Below are positions 43,728-55,238 of a DNA stretch of 64,000 nt, in pieces. Position 1 is the first letter of the stretch, and each line of letters begins with the position of its first letter. The position numbers were made by a program, and so were the translations under genes. The notes below the pieces were generated by a model that saw only the letters and a list, made by a program, of their open reading frames with translations, was not told the DNA's origin and searched no databases. This DNA comes from Pyrenophora tritici-repentis (taxonomy: Eukaryota > Ascomycota > Dothideomycetes > Pleosporales > Pleosporaceae): NCBI RefSeq assembly GCF_003171515.1, contig NC_089392.1, positions 2,728,001 to 2,792,000 on the forward strand. Direction: 5' to 3'.

Positions 43728-44179
43728 TGTTACGAACCTAAGGAGAGGACACAGTGCAAGATATGAAGGGCAGAAGGATGGAGACCTTGTCGGAATCCCT
43801 TCTCAGACAAAGGCGTACAAAGGTGTACAAGGACCAATGACGTAAGCCTGCCCCGCATCCCACAAAGCTTGGCGGAACGCCACCATGGGACATGTCACGT
43901 GTGTCCCAAGGAATCCCACGATGTACCACGAGGTCCCACGCATGGGACAGTGTAGGACAACGTAGGACGTATAGGACATAGGACATTCGTTAGTATATAA
44001 CAATAGGCAATGAGCCCTTACGGTTCATTGTGTTCAACTTTGAAATCTAAGGATTAGTACTTGATTCTCAACTCCCCGTATATTACATCGATCTACCAAT
44101 CGTGCTATACACCCTCGTGTCCATCGCATCACTCTATCCCCGAGAACCAACCCAAGATCATCTTCGGACGACCTTCACA
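43728..44179 (+). repeat. 3' LTR of the gypsy element
   Basis: 452 bp, no difference from the 5' LTR found by eye, followed by the TSD GACTC (44180-44184). Confidence 0.94.
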
Positions 44180-44739
44180 GACTCTCTCAGTCATGGCATG
44201 TAAGTGTGTCAATTGCTAACTATACAAAGCTCGGCTAATATAGAGCGGTGTGGGTCATGTGACTTAGCGTCCTCGTGACAGGTGACCGGAATATTCTCAA
44301 CAGTTTTTGGCTTTTCTACAAAAGATAGCTTGTATCTGTTTGTTGCCAGGTGCTAAAGAGCAGTTTGATAAGTAGAAAGAGATGTAGCAGCGGGCTCTTG
44401 TGGCAAAGGAGAGGGTTGTGGTTTTAGTTTTATACAGTGTCTCTCTGTAGGTCTTCTGGTGGCTGTCCTAGGTACCATTTTCTTGTTCCTATTTTGGTGC
44501 TAGTGATAAAAGCTAGGGTTGCTTCTATACCTATACTAGTGTGGAGTAGTAGTGGTAGTGTGACTGGGCGATGTTTGATTGTTTGTAGGAGCGTTTTTCG
44601 ATGGTCTTTGTATAGATGACAGTACAGTAGTAGGTGTTCTGGCGTTTGGATGTTTTGGCAGGTGCAGCGATTAGAGTCTCGTTTCTTAAATCTCTTTAGG
44701 TAGGAGTTGAAGTATCCGTGTCCTAGCTTAAGAGAGTAG

Positions 44740-44753
44740 ATCTCCTATCCATA
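44740..44753. repeat. 14-bp TSD of LINE C (right copy)
   Basis: Exact copy of 36677-36690, located in the last kinase intron between the TACTAAC branch site and the 3' splice site. Confidence 0.85.
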
Positions 44754-46258
44754 GTTAGTATAGCTTTGGCTGCAAAGCTGGGTTATTTCTTCACATACAG
44801 GTGGGAGCAATGCAATATCCGCGTCAAGGGTGTATTCGTCTGGATTGTCACTCTTAACATCCTCGGTTCCAGCCAGGTCTGTAAAAGACTCGCCGAAATC
44901 TGATAAGACGAATGTGGGAAACTATTGCAGTCAATATCATTGTCACTTTGCGTTTGCATCACCAGTACATTGTCACTTACCTCCCCTTCCTGCACCGCAG
45001 GTTTCATGAAGATGTTGTTTATCTTTATATCGTTATGCTTGATTGGCTTCCATCCGGGTGTTGTATGCTGCACTTCACCCTGACTTGCTTGGCCATAATG
45101 TAGGATCTGACACGCTGTTACCAACGAGCTAGCAATTCTCCAGATGAGTCCTTCTGGTAACAGCTCTGGAAGCTCACCGTCACCACCGTCACCACCGTTA
45201 CGCCATTTGTGCATTTTTTTTAAAGTGGCTGTTAAGTCCTACTAGGAGTTCCCTACCCTCATAGTAGTTGAGGAAAATTCGGTAACGTTGCAGCTCCATC
45301 ATTAAGCGGTAGCCTTGGTGCTCTACAAGAGTATCATGGTCTATTCCCCCACTAGCTGCTGTGCGGCTTTGATCAACTAGCTGGTGCATGTTGATCTCTT
45401 GAGGAACCTGATTTCGCCATCTTACTGGATCCCGCCATATGTGTTTTGATGGTCTACATTCTTTCACAATCATTTGCTGTTGTTTTTTAGTGGTACAATT
45501 ATCAAGAGAAGCAATTTGCATTTGCTTTTAGTATGCTCTTACTCTGATTATGGTATTCGTTTCGTCATGCTGGCATCGTAGCCCAACACATCCATAACTC
45601 CCAGCGCCTAGGAATCTTTTGTTTCTCCAGTTGTCTTCATTCCGAGGTGGCCATAACATTGGACGTGTGTTTCTCCAAAGAAGTTGATTACCCTTATCTT
45701 TGGCGATTGAGCCCATTGATTCGTTTATAGTTTCATCATCTTGAGGCTCAGGATCCCAAGGTAGGTTGGGCCAAAAGTCAAAGGGATAGCCATTAATGGG
45801 ACGCGCAGGTGGTGGGGGCGGAGGAGAAGGTGGGGGAGGGGGAGGTGGGACAGGTGGGTTAGGAAGAGCAGGACGAGGCACCACTGCTACAAAGCCAGGT
45901 GGTACCGGGGGCGCAGCAGATATGACACCACGAGCCGGTGGTAGCCTCCGATTTGTTTTGGCCGAGGTCGCGTCCCTTTGATTCCATGGATTCACAGGAA
46001 CCAGATCCGGCCTGTACATTAGGTATATCTTCTTTTTACCGATCTTACGTCTGTACTCATCCCGAATGATGATTTCACCAAACCACAAAGTTTCCGCAGT
46101 CCACTTTATATCATCTAGACGGTGCGTTAGTGGGGACAGTAGATAACCAGAGTGGATGACTTGCTGTTTAACCATGTCGGTCGATTTTCAGGACACCATC
46201 GCTCAAGAGACCTCTTCAAGTATGGCAGGCCATTGGCGTAGGGCGGTTTTTTGACCAT

Positions 46259-47068
46259 GGTAGCAATATGAGCTATAAACTTGGGATTTTAATGTTTATG
46301 ACAGTGTCTCCGGGTGTTCGCGCGAAAGTGGGTGATATCGCGTCCAAATCTCGATGGTTTCCTTACTTGTCAATGACGAACAATGTCTCTTAACAAAGAG
46401 CCAATTTTGTATTGACGCTTCGCCACGGCTTTGCCGTAGGAGGAACAATGGCCTCCAAGGCAACGCCATGTCACAAAGAGGACAAGCAATAGCCGACAAA
46501 TTCAAGGCTTCGTATCGACTGTGCGTGCTAGTCATTTGCCCACAGATCCACAACTAATCTTGATCCGGGCAGCTCTTTGTCGTTTTCGCAGAAATAGAGA
46601 TCTTGAAGTTGTGTGACAGAGATGAAATCGTCTTTCTTTGAGATGGACAAGGTTGCGTTAACGTTGATCGATAGCGAAGAAGACATCATGGCACGGCAGG
46701 TCGTAGCAGAGGTGGCGGTGCTGCACAGGCGACCACTTTTACAGCTTTGCTTGCGCTGCTCTATCATAGCTGTAAGTTCTATGTGTACACATCGCAAAGA
46801 GTCTGTTTAGTATAGTATCAGCTGGTGCGTGGGAGAAGAATGGCAAGTTCTGCGGCCGCATGCGGAAGTGGAAGGTGTCGGGTACGATGACGTCATTGGC
46901 CCTTGTGCAACATTCGGTGGGAATTTCAACACGTATCCAGAGCAAAGAATGTACATAAATTCTGGGTCTGGTTATGATTTTATTGAAAAGCAAGTATTAT
47001 GTGAAACCTCATGTTCTTCTCATGCATTACCGCTCACTGGAATGGAAAAATGATAATCGTCAGTTCAA
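46259..47068. other. Unassigned sequence
   Basis: Short minus-strand frames (46797-46528 and 46553-46296) contain scattered Cys/Trp codons and could be exons of one gene, but no splice set or domain is convincing. Confidence 0.35.
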
Positions 47069-49110
47069 TCACCGCTTCCAAAACCTCCAACTCTTGCCCT
47101 TCTCTCTCTTCTCTGCACTTCCGATAACATTCCCAACAACCTTCTGATCCATCTGGTCGAGTTTGTAGTTCTTCAGGACGAACGTCAGGGGTAAGATTGG
47201 TGCCGCACAGCAAAGAGCTCCGATGAGGAGGTAGCGCATAGTCTCCTGGTAAGCCTGGTTGATAGCAAGCCGTACCGGAGATCCGAGTGGGTATGTAGTG
47301 TAATTAGAAGACACAGTCAGATCCCCGTATATTTTTGCCCAGTCAGCCGCATTCGTAGCTGGGAGATACTCCTGAAGTTTTGCAGGCACATAGGTCGACC
47401 AGATGGCACCGGATATGGCCGATCCAACCGCACCACCGACTTCGAGCAGTGTGAGCCAAACGGTAGTGACGGCTGCAACTTGTTGATGTGAAGCTGATGC
47501 CTGCACACCGAGCTGCACTGGTACGTTGAGGAACCCGCCACCAATGCCAATAACAATTTGGGTTCCAACAAGGGTGCCGACAGACGCGTCTTGTGTGCGA
47601 TACACCAGCATGAGGCCCATACCCAGGAGGTAGATGGTCGCACCTATCGTGACATAGTATTTGTAGTGTGCCGTATACTTGATCAAAAGCGAGACCACAA
47701 TTGATGAGACAGTAGAACTGAATGTAAAGACCCGGGTGATATAGCCGGCGGTGACGAAGGACTGGCCTTGCACGATCTGGAGATACGAGTTGAAGTATGG
47801 GAAAACCGACATGTAGAACGCCACTGCCGAGTAATTAGTATGGACTTGGTTCCAATCGTGATCGTATCGAATCATCGTGTGCAACATAATGATGTTTTCG
47901 AGACTCTCTAAACTTACTGAAGTAGAAGAATGCTATCATGACACCTGCGATGATCGTTTTCTCTTTGAACAACTCGGGTGGAAAGAAGGCATTTGGTGCT
48001 AACTTCTTACTGGTTTCCCAGAAAGGGAAAGCTATTAGAAGCACACCACCAATGACGAGCATAGCGATCATGCTTCCATTTTTCCACTCACCATTTGCAT
48101 TTGGAGCAAGGGTGAGAGGAAGTAGAATCAGTGAGATGGCTGCAGCAAACAACAACAGTCCGAAAGCGTCCAGATCCAACCAAAGGTTTTTAAGGATTTG
48201 AAGGAGACTGAAGCCGCGGAAAGGGCTGGGAACCTCAAAGCCTAACTTCTTTGCCCGCTGCTGATTCATAAATAGGCTTACTGCCAGTGGAATGAAACAG
48301 ATTGGAAGAATGATGGCCCAGATCCCGTATCCCCATCGCCAAGTAGTATTGGCCAAGATTGACTTACCGACTTCCGGTCCTGCCCAAGTAGTCCAGAGAA
48401 AGGGTACATCAAACAGGGTGGCGAAAAGAGCGCGATTCAATAGATCTGTCGTATCAGCTACAAAGATCTGTTGCAAGACCTGTAGTCCATTGAAGCCCGC
48501 AGCCCAGAATATCTGTGCGCCTGCGAATGTTTTGACACTGTTAGAGCCCGCCTGCATGATATAGCCAATCGTATAGAGAAAGACCGTAATCGAGAATGAT
48601 TCGAGACGTCCAAAGACATCTGCAATCTTTCCCATTGGCGGTTTGATGACAGCTGTGTGAGGGTCAGAAGCTGGTCATAAGCATTAAGCAGTGAGGGTTA
48701 CCGCTGACGACGCCCTGCACAACGTAGATGGTGGAGACTAGAGAGTGTGACGAAAATGCACTCGTAGCAAACGGCGCCATGAGACTGGTGACCTGAATCT
48801 CAAGAGAAGTGACATTAGCGATGATGAGAAGGCTGGAAGCTGTGTTAGATTGTGAAGCTGTAGGGTAGGATTCAATGGAGAGAGCCTACGTGACATATGC
48901 GATGATGAGTGAGGTTTTTGTCCACGCCTTGCTGACGGCTTCGATACGCCTGACACCAGCTTGGGCCGAGGGCGCGTTCGAGGAGTGTTCTCCTAGACCG
49001 CTATCGTGGCTATCATCCTCGTCTTTGCCGAACTTGTCGCCACGATCGGTGTCCATGTGGTGAGTTTGGTGTCCAGAAAGGCCGTCGCCATGATGCACTG
49101 GATTTCTCAT
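47069..49110 (-). CDS. MFS siderophore-iron transporter (ARN/SIT family)
   Basis: Imports ferric siderophores across the plasma or vesicle membrane by proton coupling. Minus-strand exons 49110-48890, 48832-48702, 48652-47918 and 47823-47069 total 1842 nt, 613 residues. Introns are 57, 49, 94 nt and all splices restore continuous transmembrane sequence, such as FFYFM joined over the 94-nt intron and VVSAVIKPPMGKIAD over the second. The start chosen is the first ATG in frame (MRNPVHHGDG); the His/Asp-rich cytoplasmic N-terminus, the 14 predicted hydrophobic segments, PPMGKIADVFGR (loop 2-3 signature) and the long last lumenal loop with YLPATNAADW fit the SIT branch (TC 2.A.1.16). The gene looks intact although it lies among transposons. 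No exact ATCWGATAA (iron GATA factor) site was seen upstream. Confidence 0.9.
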
Positions 49111-50248
49111 GTTAGCAAGCAGATTGCTGTTGTGTTGTGCAGACGCCAAAGTCGCGATCCCCTACAGCAATGTTCGAGGTAGCAGATGTTTTTGGGTCGA
49201 ATCGGCCCTGATTGCGACACGGCTCGAGCAAATAGCGGCTAGTCGGCTAGGTGATCTCAGCACGCTAAGTGTACCTAAGTGGCGTGTGAGGGCAAATGCT
49301 CGTTCACCCACACAACAGCCCCATTAAGTCCACAGACTTGTGCTATGATAACATTACGCGCACATGAACCACGTGCAGGTGTATTCTAGCATGATTTTAG
49401 CGCTGACACAGATTTTAATCGGATTTGTTGTGGATTTTGAGAATGCTTGGCAACAATAAATGGAGTCTTGGAGTTACGTCAGGCCGAATCACGTGTTGAT
49501 TGTGAGCCTTGGCTTCAACTGATTCTCAAGTTCTCGACCTTGATTCCAACTCACTGCCAGTCAAGCTGAAAGATAGCCTCTCTCGCAGGTGGCCTGGAGC
49601 TGTCTAGACATTGGTCAGGCAGACACTTCCTATCACTTTCGACACTGCCACGACGTCTATGCGACAGGTGTCAGCACCGAATGGGGATCTGTTGTGTATC
49701 TCGGTGCGGGGTGTGATGAGGCACATGGCTGACGGAACATGGGTTTCCCTTGTTTTCTCACTGTCACCTTCCCAACTCATACCGGGCGCAATGTCTGTGT
49801 CATATCTATCAGTATTAGAACAACTGGCTGATAATATTTTGCTTACTTACGACGTTACAATCGTTGAAGATCGAAGGATAAGATGCAGAGCCTCAAGGTG
49901 CGTAGCGGGGCCGGGTCCGAGTGGGCGGCACCACGACACGCGTTTGGCCGCATTCTCTAAGATGCCGCTGGATTCTTCAGAAGACCTACAAATCAAGCGC
50001 ATTGCATGAACTCACAACCATGAAGAGGCGACACAGAGTAGGAGGTCTGGATGTGTCGGGTCACATGTCTGACTTGCGCCTTCCCCCGGGGGCCCCGATT
50101 GCGACGCACCACTACTACTAGCAAGATTCGACAGATCACACATATCATTTTCAAATCCTACAATCAATACGAGTAATAGACATTTTGCGGGATAATCTAC
50201 CTCACCGCAGATTAGTCCCTCACATGCCGTCCAGAAAGTGATGCAGAG
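49111..50248. other. Intergenic, SIT promoter side
   Basis: No coding region recognised. GATA cores occur (TGATAA near 49345 and 49830) but are expected by chance at this density. Confidence 0.4.
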
Positions 50249-51601
50249 CTACGGGCCAATCTCGGTCTTCGTCCTCGGACTTTCCCCACTCCCATTCGTC
50301 GTACCCTCAGTCCGCCTGACTTCATCACTTTCTTTCTCATCTGCTCTCGAACTGTTCAACACAGCGCCATCCGACTCTGCTTTAATGGCCAGCTCGGGGT
50401 TCGCCGCCTCAAGCTTCTGCCTCATGTCGCCACTCATTTCCTCCAGACTTGGCACGACCCATTTGGCGCTTTCCCACGGCTTGACGCCCATGAGGTACAT
50501 GGTATCGATCTCTTCCAGTGTGCGGCCCTTGCCTTCGATAACGAAGAAATACACGATGAGACCACCGAGGATGTTAGTGCCGGCGAATACATAGCCATAG
50601 CGGAAGTCGATTGCTTCGGTAATGAAAGGTGTGAAGAAAGCAAGAAGGAAATTCCATAGCCAGTTACTAGCAGTTGACAAAGCCATTGCCTTGGCACGAT
50701 ACCGACTTGGGTAGAGCTCGCCGCAGATGGTCCAACTGTTGATACATCAGTCATATGCACTTGACAGGGTCTGAGAGATACTCACATCATTGGGCCCCAG
50801 GTTGTCGCAAATCCGAATATGAAGAAGCAGGCGAAGCAAATCATGGCCGTCGCAGCTTTCTCGGTTCTTTCTGGATCCTCGCGATCAAGGGCAAAGTGAC
50901 CGACGGAAGCAAAGATCAAGAAACAGATGAACATCCAACAGGAGCCGGCAATGAGCGACTTTCTTCGACCATAGTGCTCGACGATGTACAGTCCGTAAAA
51001 GGTCACACCGAAATTAATGCCATTCTAGAGTCATTAGCTATGAGGCGCAGTCACAGAACTGGACTACGCACCAAGATCATTTGCGTAACAAACGAATTCT
51101 TAATACCAGTACCCGCGAAAACCACGGTACCGTAGTAGAAGCTGCAAGTTGGTCAGCGCAATCTCTGAAATATATCATAAGACTTACAAGTAGTTTGCAC
51201 CGGTCAACTGCTGAAACATCTGTAAACCCATCCCAATCGCCAATCGATACGCCATCTTGGGCGCGATCCACATACCCACCCACTCCCGGATAGGGTTGTT
51301 AACTACCTTACTCTCTGCCTCAAGCTTAACCCTCATTTCTTCGAGCTCCAACTGAATACTGTAGTGGTTCGTTGGTACACCATACACCTCCGACATCGTC
51401 TTGGTTGCTTCCTCGATCTTCCCCCTGCGGCAGTGATCGGAATGGTCTGGTCTGGTCTGGTCTGTACCCTCAGACCAGACCAGACCAGGTGCTTACATAA
51501 GGACCGGTCCGACCAGACCGGTCCGACCAACAAGACCGCCAAGAATGAGGCTGAAGCAAAGAAGGAAGCCGAGGAAATGTGTTTTACTACTGACTGTCAA
51601 T

Positions 51602-54057
51602 CTAGTAGTCTTCGTTCTCACTATCCTCGATATCGCTGTTCCCCTCAGCTTGGGGCTTTCCATACCAGGCCCGGAGACACTCGCACGCTTCTATAATATC
51701 TGCCTTCAGCCTACCACGGCGATCGACGATAGTAAGCTTCGCGCTACTAAAAAGACGTTCGCATTCATCCGACATAGGCGAGATCGCAAACATGTCTAGA
51801 GCGAAGCGAGCGAGATCTCGTTGGGAGTCGTAGCGAGATAGCCAGTACGCAATAGCCTCATTGCAACCTGCCTCTTCGTTATGAAGCCGGTCAGTAGAGA
51901 TGTATTGTTCATACAAATCAGTTGTAGAAACTGGAGCGTCTATTCGAATGCGCTTATGTTCCCGCTGGCGATCAAATGCTGGGTCAGGATCTCTCTCCTT
52001 CCTGGCTGGTGGTGGCAGCATCTCGACAGGGTACCTTCCCTTATACTCTGTCTCCCAGAGATGCTTCACCGCTAATTGTGCGTTTTCAAACCACCTCTTC
52101 TTCTCTTCGTCGCCATGAAGAACCCACTCTTGCCTGAACCATCCCCACTTGCGATATGGATTAAGGATTTGAGCCGCATAATATGCCGGTGGAAGGTCAG
52201 TATCTTCAGGGAATCGATTTTGCCAATTCAGCTGCTGATTGTTATAGTACTCAACGCACTTTAACTAAGCAGCATCAGCGCAGCCTTGAAGGTACTTCCA
52301 TGTAAAGTTGTTATCGTCCTCAGTCTGGATGTCGTGGTAGTGATCCTTCGTCTCGCTTATCTCCCGGAGAAGGCAGTCCAAAGTTGAAAACCAGTCCGCA
52401 AGTGACGTCTTCTTACCTTCAGAAAGCAAAGTTGCAGCATAGAAGTCTTTGAGAGCGAGTTCAATCTTTTTAAGCTCAAACCAGTGCTGTCCATCAAGCT
52501 TAAAGTTCGCGATCCCTACGGAGCCCTTTCCAGGTACATGACGAGCCGAGAAGATGTAACGGTGTGAGGAGAGGAGGAGGACTGCGTTGCATTGTGTAGC
52601 TATGGAGGAACTGCAGCTATATAGGTGTGTGTGATGAGAAAGTGTGGTAGCGATGGCCGTACCCAACTCTCACCCAAGTCGGTCTTGGCAAGTCCCAAAC
52701 CGTTACAGAAGAGCTCTAAACGTTCTCGAACATTTAATGCACGTGTAATCGAATAAAACCATGAGTTCCAGCGGGTCGAGTTGTTCTGGATAAGCTCAAG
52801 CCCGTCGAATTGCGAAAGATCTCCGCCGATAATAATTGTAGCAAACTCCTTACGCCGTTGTGGAGTAAGCCTGATGTATCGCACCAGGTTGTGAAGACGA
52901 CCCAAACATCCGAACTTCTTCCAGAGCTCTTCCACCTTCGTATAGTCGCCACGTTGATGATGCTTCTCCAGCTTCGCAAGATACTTCTCACAGTTTCGCC
53001 CCATAAGGAACGCCTGGCAACAGAGGTTGATGACATGGCCCAAGCAACGCAGCCGGCGATGACGACGTTGTTTTGACTTCATCCATGGGCAGAGATCCTT
53101 GAGTATAAACTCAACAGCGGTATCATTTGCCGAGGCATTATCCAGCATAAAGTATCCAATCTGATCTCCGCTAATGTCGTATTCTTCCAGCAATTCAAGG
53201 ACCACCGATCCAAGATTCTCTCTAGTATGTTCGCCGTATATACGTCGCATACCTAAAGCGGTAACACGTCGCATGCCGGTAGTATTAATCCACATAGCGA
53301 CGACGCCTAGGATAGCGTAAGGGTTTGGTGAAGTCCAGAGATCAAAGGAGATAGAGATCCTACTCCGTGAATGGTGTAGGTCCTCCCTAAGCTGTTGCTT
53401 CTTCGATATGAATGCATTTATTACCCAGCTTCGGATAGTCTTCGCAGCCTTCGGGAGGTGGTTGAGTAGTGCCGGATTTAAAAAGAGGAGTAGTTCACGA
53501 AAGTACTGGTTCTCTAATTGAAAGAAGGCGATATGGCAGTACACAATCCAACGAATTAGAAGCTCTTTAAACTTCTCTACTGACTCCTTCTAGAAAAAGG
53601 TGCTGGAAGCAGCCCCATCCTTTTGCTGGTCGATTATAGACTTCCGTACAGAACCCTTTCGCTTGATGCCACTCTGGGGATCAATCTGGTGCTTCTGTTC
53701 CAGGTGATTCCGGATCCTAGAAGTGCCATTGATGACAAACAACTCTTGCTTGCTCTTCCCAACCCTGCACTCATGGCAGTAATACACCTCTTTCTTATCG
53801 CTATCTCGAATGTATTGGAGTCCGTACTTCCAGATGTGTGATGTACCTTGACGGAAATCCTTCCTTGCAATTATTGCACGTTTCACGTACGTGATACCGC
53901 CCTGCACGAACTCATCTGGAGATTCGTGATATTGAATAGGAGTGGGTGATAGTATAGGGGTGGGTGATGACGTGGGGATAGGAGATGGAGTAAGAGACGT
54001 TAAATCTAGTCTTATAATATTCGATGGGGACGGTGAGGTTGGTGTTGAAGGCTCCAT
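51602..54057 (-). pseudogene. hAT-2 transposase, inactivated
   Basis: Reads from 54057 (MEPSTPTSPS) through a BED finger (HIWKYGLQYI, CHECRVGKS, IRNHLEQKH) to a TAG (53592-53590); the same frame continues with the catalytic part ISFDLWTSPN, YFMLDNASANDTAV, CLGHVINLCC and NSTRWNSWFY. A 153-bp solo LTR (52555-52707) splits the next segment, and a second TAG lies at 52267-52265. The C-terminal dimerisation part FALDMFAISPMSDECERLFS ends at 51602. Both TAGs could come from CAG by C-to-T change. Confidence 0.85.
52555..52707. mobile_element. Solo LTR, 153 bp, second copy
   Basis: TGTAACGG...CCGTTACA, 5-bp TSD GAAGA (52550-52554, 52708-52712). Same length and mostly the same sequence as 23485-23637, including GAGGAGGACTGCGTTGCATT and CCGTACCCAACTCTCACC. 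It lies inside the hAT-2 transposase and so is younger than hAT-2. Confidence 0.9.
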
Positions 54058-55238
54058 AACAATAGTATATAAGTAGGTTGTTAAGGACTTGATTGTTCTA
54101 TGTAAGTAGAAGACTTACCTTGATCTTAATGACTCATATTGTGCTAAATTTTCTGGCTAGATTAGTCTAAGATCTAGTCACGTGGACCTATTTATAGCCG
54201 GACCGGTCCGATCATCTAGACCGGTCCGACCACGGTCTCAAAAAATCGCCAGACCAGACCAAGTCTTGGCGGTCTAGACCAGACCAAGACCAAGTCAGAC
54301 CAGACCATTCCGATCACTGCCCTGCGGTAGTTGAATCTCGGCGTTTCCGAAAAGGCCAAGATTCCAACTGCGAGAATAGCTGCAGGTACAAAGGAGAGGC
54401 CCAAGGTGATCCGCCAGGATGCTGCTTTACCAGATTGGTGGAGTTCGGCTGCATAATTGAACACTGCGGCGAGGAAGATTCCGAACGTGATCATGAGCTG
54501 GTAAGTCGAGATGAGGGCACCACGAACGTGTCGGGGTGCTGTTTCAGCCTGTGTATCATCAGCGTCGTAGCATTTACAGCAAACTACATGGCCATACCTG
54601 ATACATGGGAACGAGCAAGCTTAGTGCTCCAACGCCAAAACCAGCAACGAAACGGCCCATCATGATCTCGTACCACTTGTCTGTCGCCGCAATCTGCACC
54701 ACGATTCCGATGGAGAAGATGCCACACCACAGGATAATACTCTGTTTTCGTCCTATCCAGTCCGCGATTGGCGCAGCGACCAACGCACCAAAGAGCGTAC
54801 CTATAGAAAGCAAGGCGACAATCAAGCCCGATCGTACATTGTTAAAGTATGGTGTTCCATCCGCACGTCTCTGACCAAATCGGCGAAGGAAGTCCTTCAT
54901 GCTGAGGAAACCCGAGATCTGACCTGTGTCGTAACTGATTGTGCGTTAGATTCTCATACAGTGCAACCGATATAGGCATGGTGGGAAAGATGTGAATGAA
55001 AAATATACCCAAAGACAAAACCTCCCATCGACACCAAGATACCCATCCAGAACCCTTTCCACGTCAACCTAGGCAAAGGTCGATTGTCGTATCCGTCATG
55101 TTCGCCCACCCATCTATTAGTATGCTCCACCGAATTCCTCCTTCTCCATTTCTCTACCGGATTCGCAAAAGTGGACTTGATCTTGTCCATGTTGTGTTAT
55201 ACTGTCTTATCTCGCTATGCAACAAGATACAGTACAGG

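Larger units (their letters stand above)
37413..44179 (+). mobile_element. Ty3/gypsy chromovirus-type LTR retrotransposon, complete
   Basis: A 6767-bp element with 452-bp LTRs (37413-37864, 43728-44179), TG...CA ends and the 5-bp TSD GACTC (37408-37412, 44180-44184). It encodes Gag, then in the -1 frame protease, RT, RNase H, integrase and a C-terminal chromodomain, plus an antisense ORF near the 3' LTR. A polypurine tract (AGGAGAGGGAGGATAG) ends at the 3' LTR. The LTRs look identical by eye, so the insertion is recent; it is the youngest layer of the local stack. One base change in an A-run (42755-42757) breaks pol. Confidence 0.96.
37394..44302. mobile_element. Solo LTR, 137 bp net (copy 2, inverted), split by the gypsy element
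   Basis: 37394-37412 plus 44185-44302 make 137 bp, the reverse complement of copy 1. The TSD is GTTTT (37389-37393, 44303-44307). The gypsy element sits after base 19 and duplicated GACTC. Confidence 0.85.
36691..44739 (-). mobile_element. LINE C: 5'-truncated LINE with (AAT)n tail, hosting further insertions
   Basis: On the minus strand it starts at 44739, right after the TSD, with the end of an ORF2: LKLGHGYFNSYLKRFKKR, then CTCQNIQTPEHLLLYC (C-x-C...H...C), ending near 44420. Its 3' untranslated part continues across the later insertions (37393-37282) and ends in a long (AAT)n run against the other TSD. Without later insertions the fragment is only about 0.65 kb, so it was truncated at its 5' end when it inserted, as LINEs often are. 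It carries the TRIM, two solo LTRs and the gypsy element. Confidence 0.82.
36167..46258 (-). pseudogene. Second atypical kinase gene, split by an 8-kb nested insertion
   Basis: Paralogue of the 33023 kinase. Minus-strand pieces: start ATG at 46258 (ENRPTW as in copy 1), Pro-rich segment, then glycine loop LGAGSYGCVG to 45543; 66-nt intron 45542-45477; MIVKE lysine, QEINMHQ, then LPEGLIWR and KHNDIKINN to 44981; intron 44980-44922; LSDFGES to 44799; an intron starting GTATGT at 44798. The insertion sits in that last intron: its TACTAAC branch and TAG acceptor lie right at the TSD. Exons resume at 36681-36608 (EMQAVEPI...KSDVW) and 36554-36167 (C-lobe). Besides the insertion, one extra base in an A8 run (plus T's 45214-45221) shifts the frame; the extreme N-terminal splice is uncertain. 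Unlike copy 1 it keeps a canonical DFG. Confidence 0.8.
51431..54319 (-). mobile_element. hAT-2 transposon in the sugar transporter
   Basis: 2889 bp with the 8-bp TSD CCCTGCGG (51423-51430, 54320-54327). The TIRs start CAGTGATCGGAATGGTCTGG at both ends. Subterminal regions carry repeated GGTCTGGTCTGG and GGACCGGTCCGACC phrases in both orientations. The minus-strand transposase is disabled by two in-frame TAG codons and by a solo LTR. Confidence 0.94.
50249..55190 (-). pseudogene. MFS sugar transporter gene split by hAT-2
   Basis: A hexose/monosaccharide-type permease. Minus-strand exons: 55190-55009, 54934-54598, 54548-54328 joined across the transposon to 51430-51188, then 51141-51072, 51024-50786 and 50735-50249. 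With one copy of the 8-bp TSD these add to 1779 nt, exactly 593 codons including the stop, so the only visible lesion is the insertion. Introns (46-74 nt) have GTATAT, GTATGG, GTAAGT, GTGCGT and GTGAGT donors. Signatures include GFVFGYDTGQISGF, DWIGRKQ, PMYQAETAPRHVRGA, GMGLQMFQQLTGANY, EHYGRRKS and VIEGKGRTLEEID. The insertion falls in the central cytoplasmic loop after RFNYRR. A truncated N-terminal half could still be made. hAT-3 sits 41 bp before the ATG and cuts off the native promoter. Confidence 0.93.

Noticed and set aside
45796..45981. Plus-strand Gly-rich ORF
   Set aside because: Shadow of the Pro-rich segment of the minus-strand kinase copy.
49340..49840. GATA-factor sites upstream of the siderophore transporter
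   Set aside because: Only TGATAA cores were seen, not the longer iron-regulator consensus; expected by chance in a kilobase.
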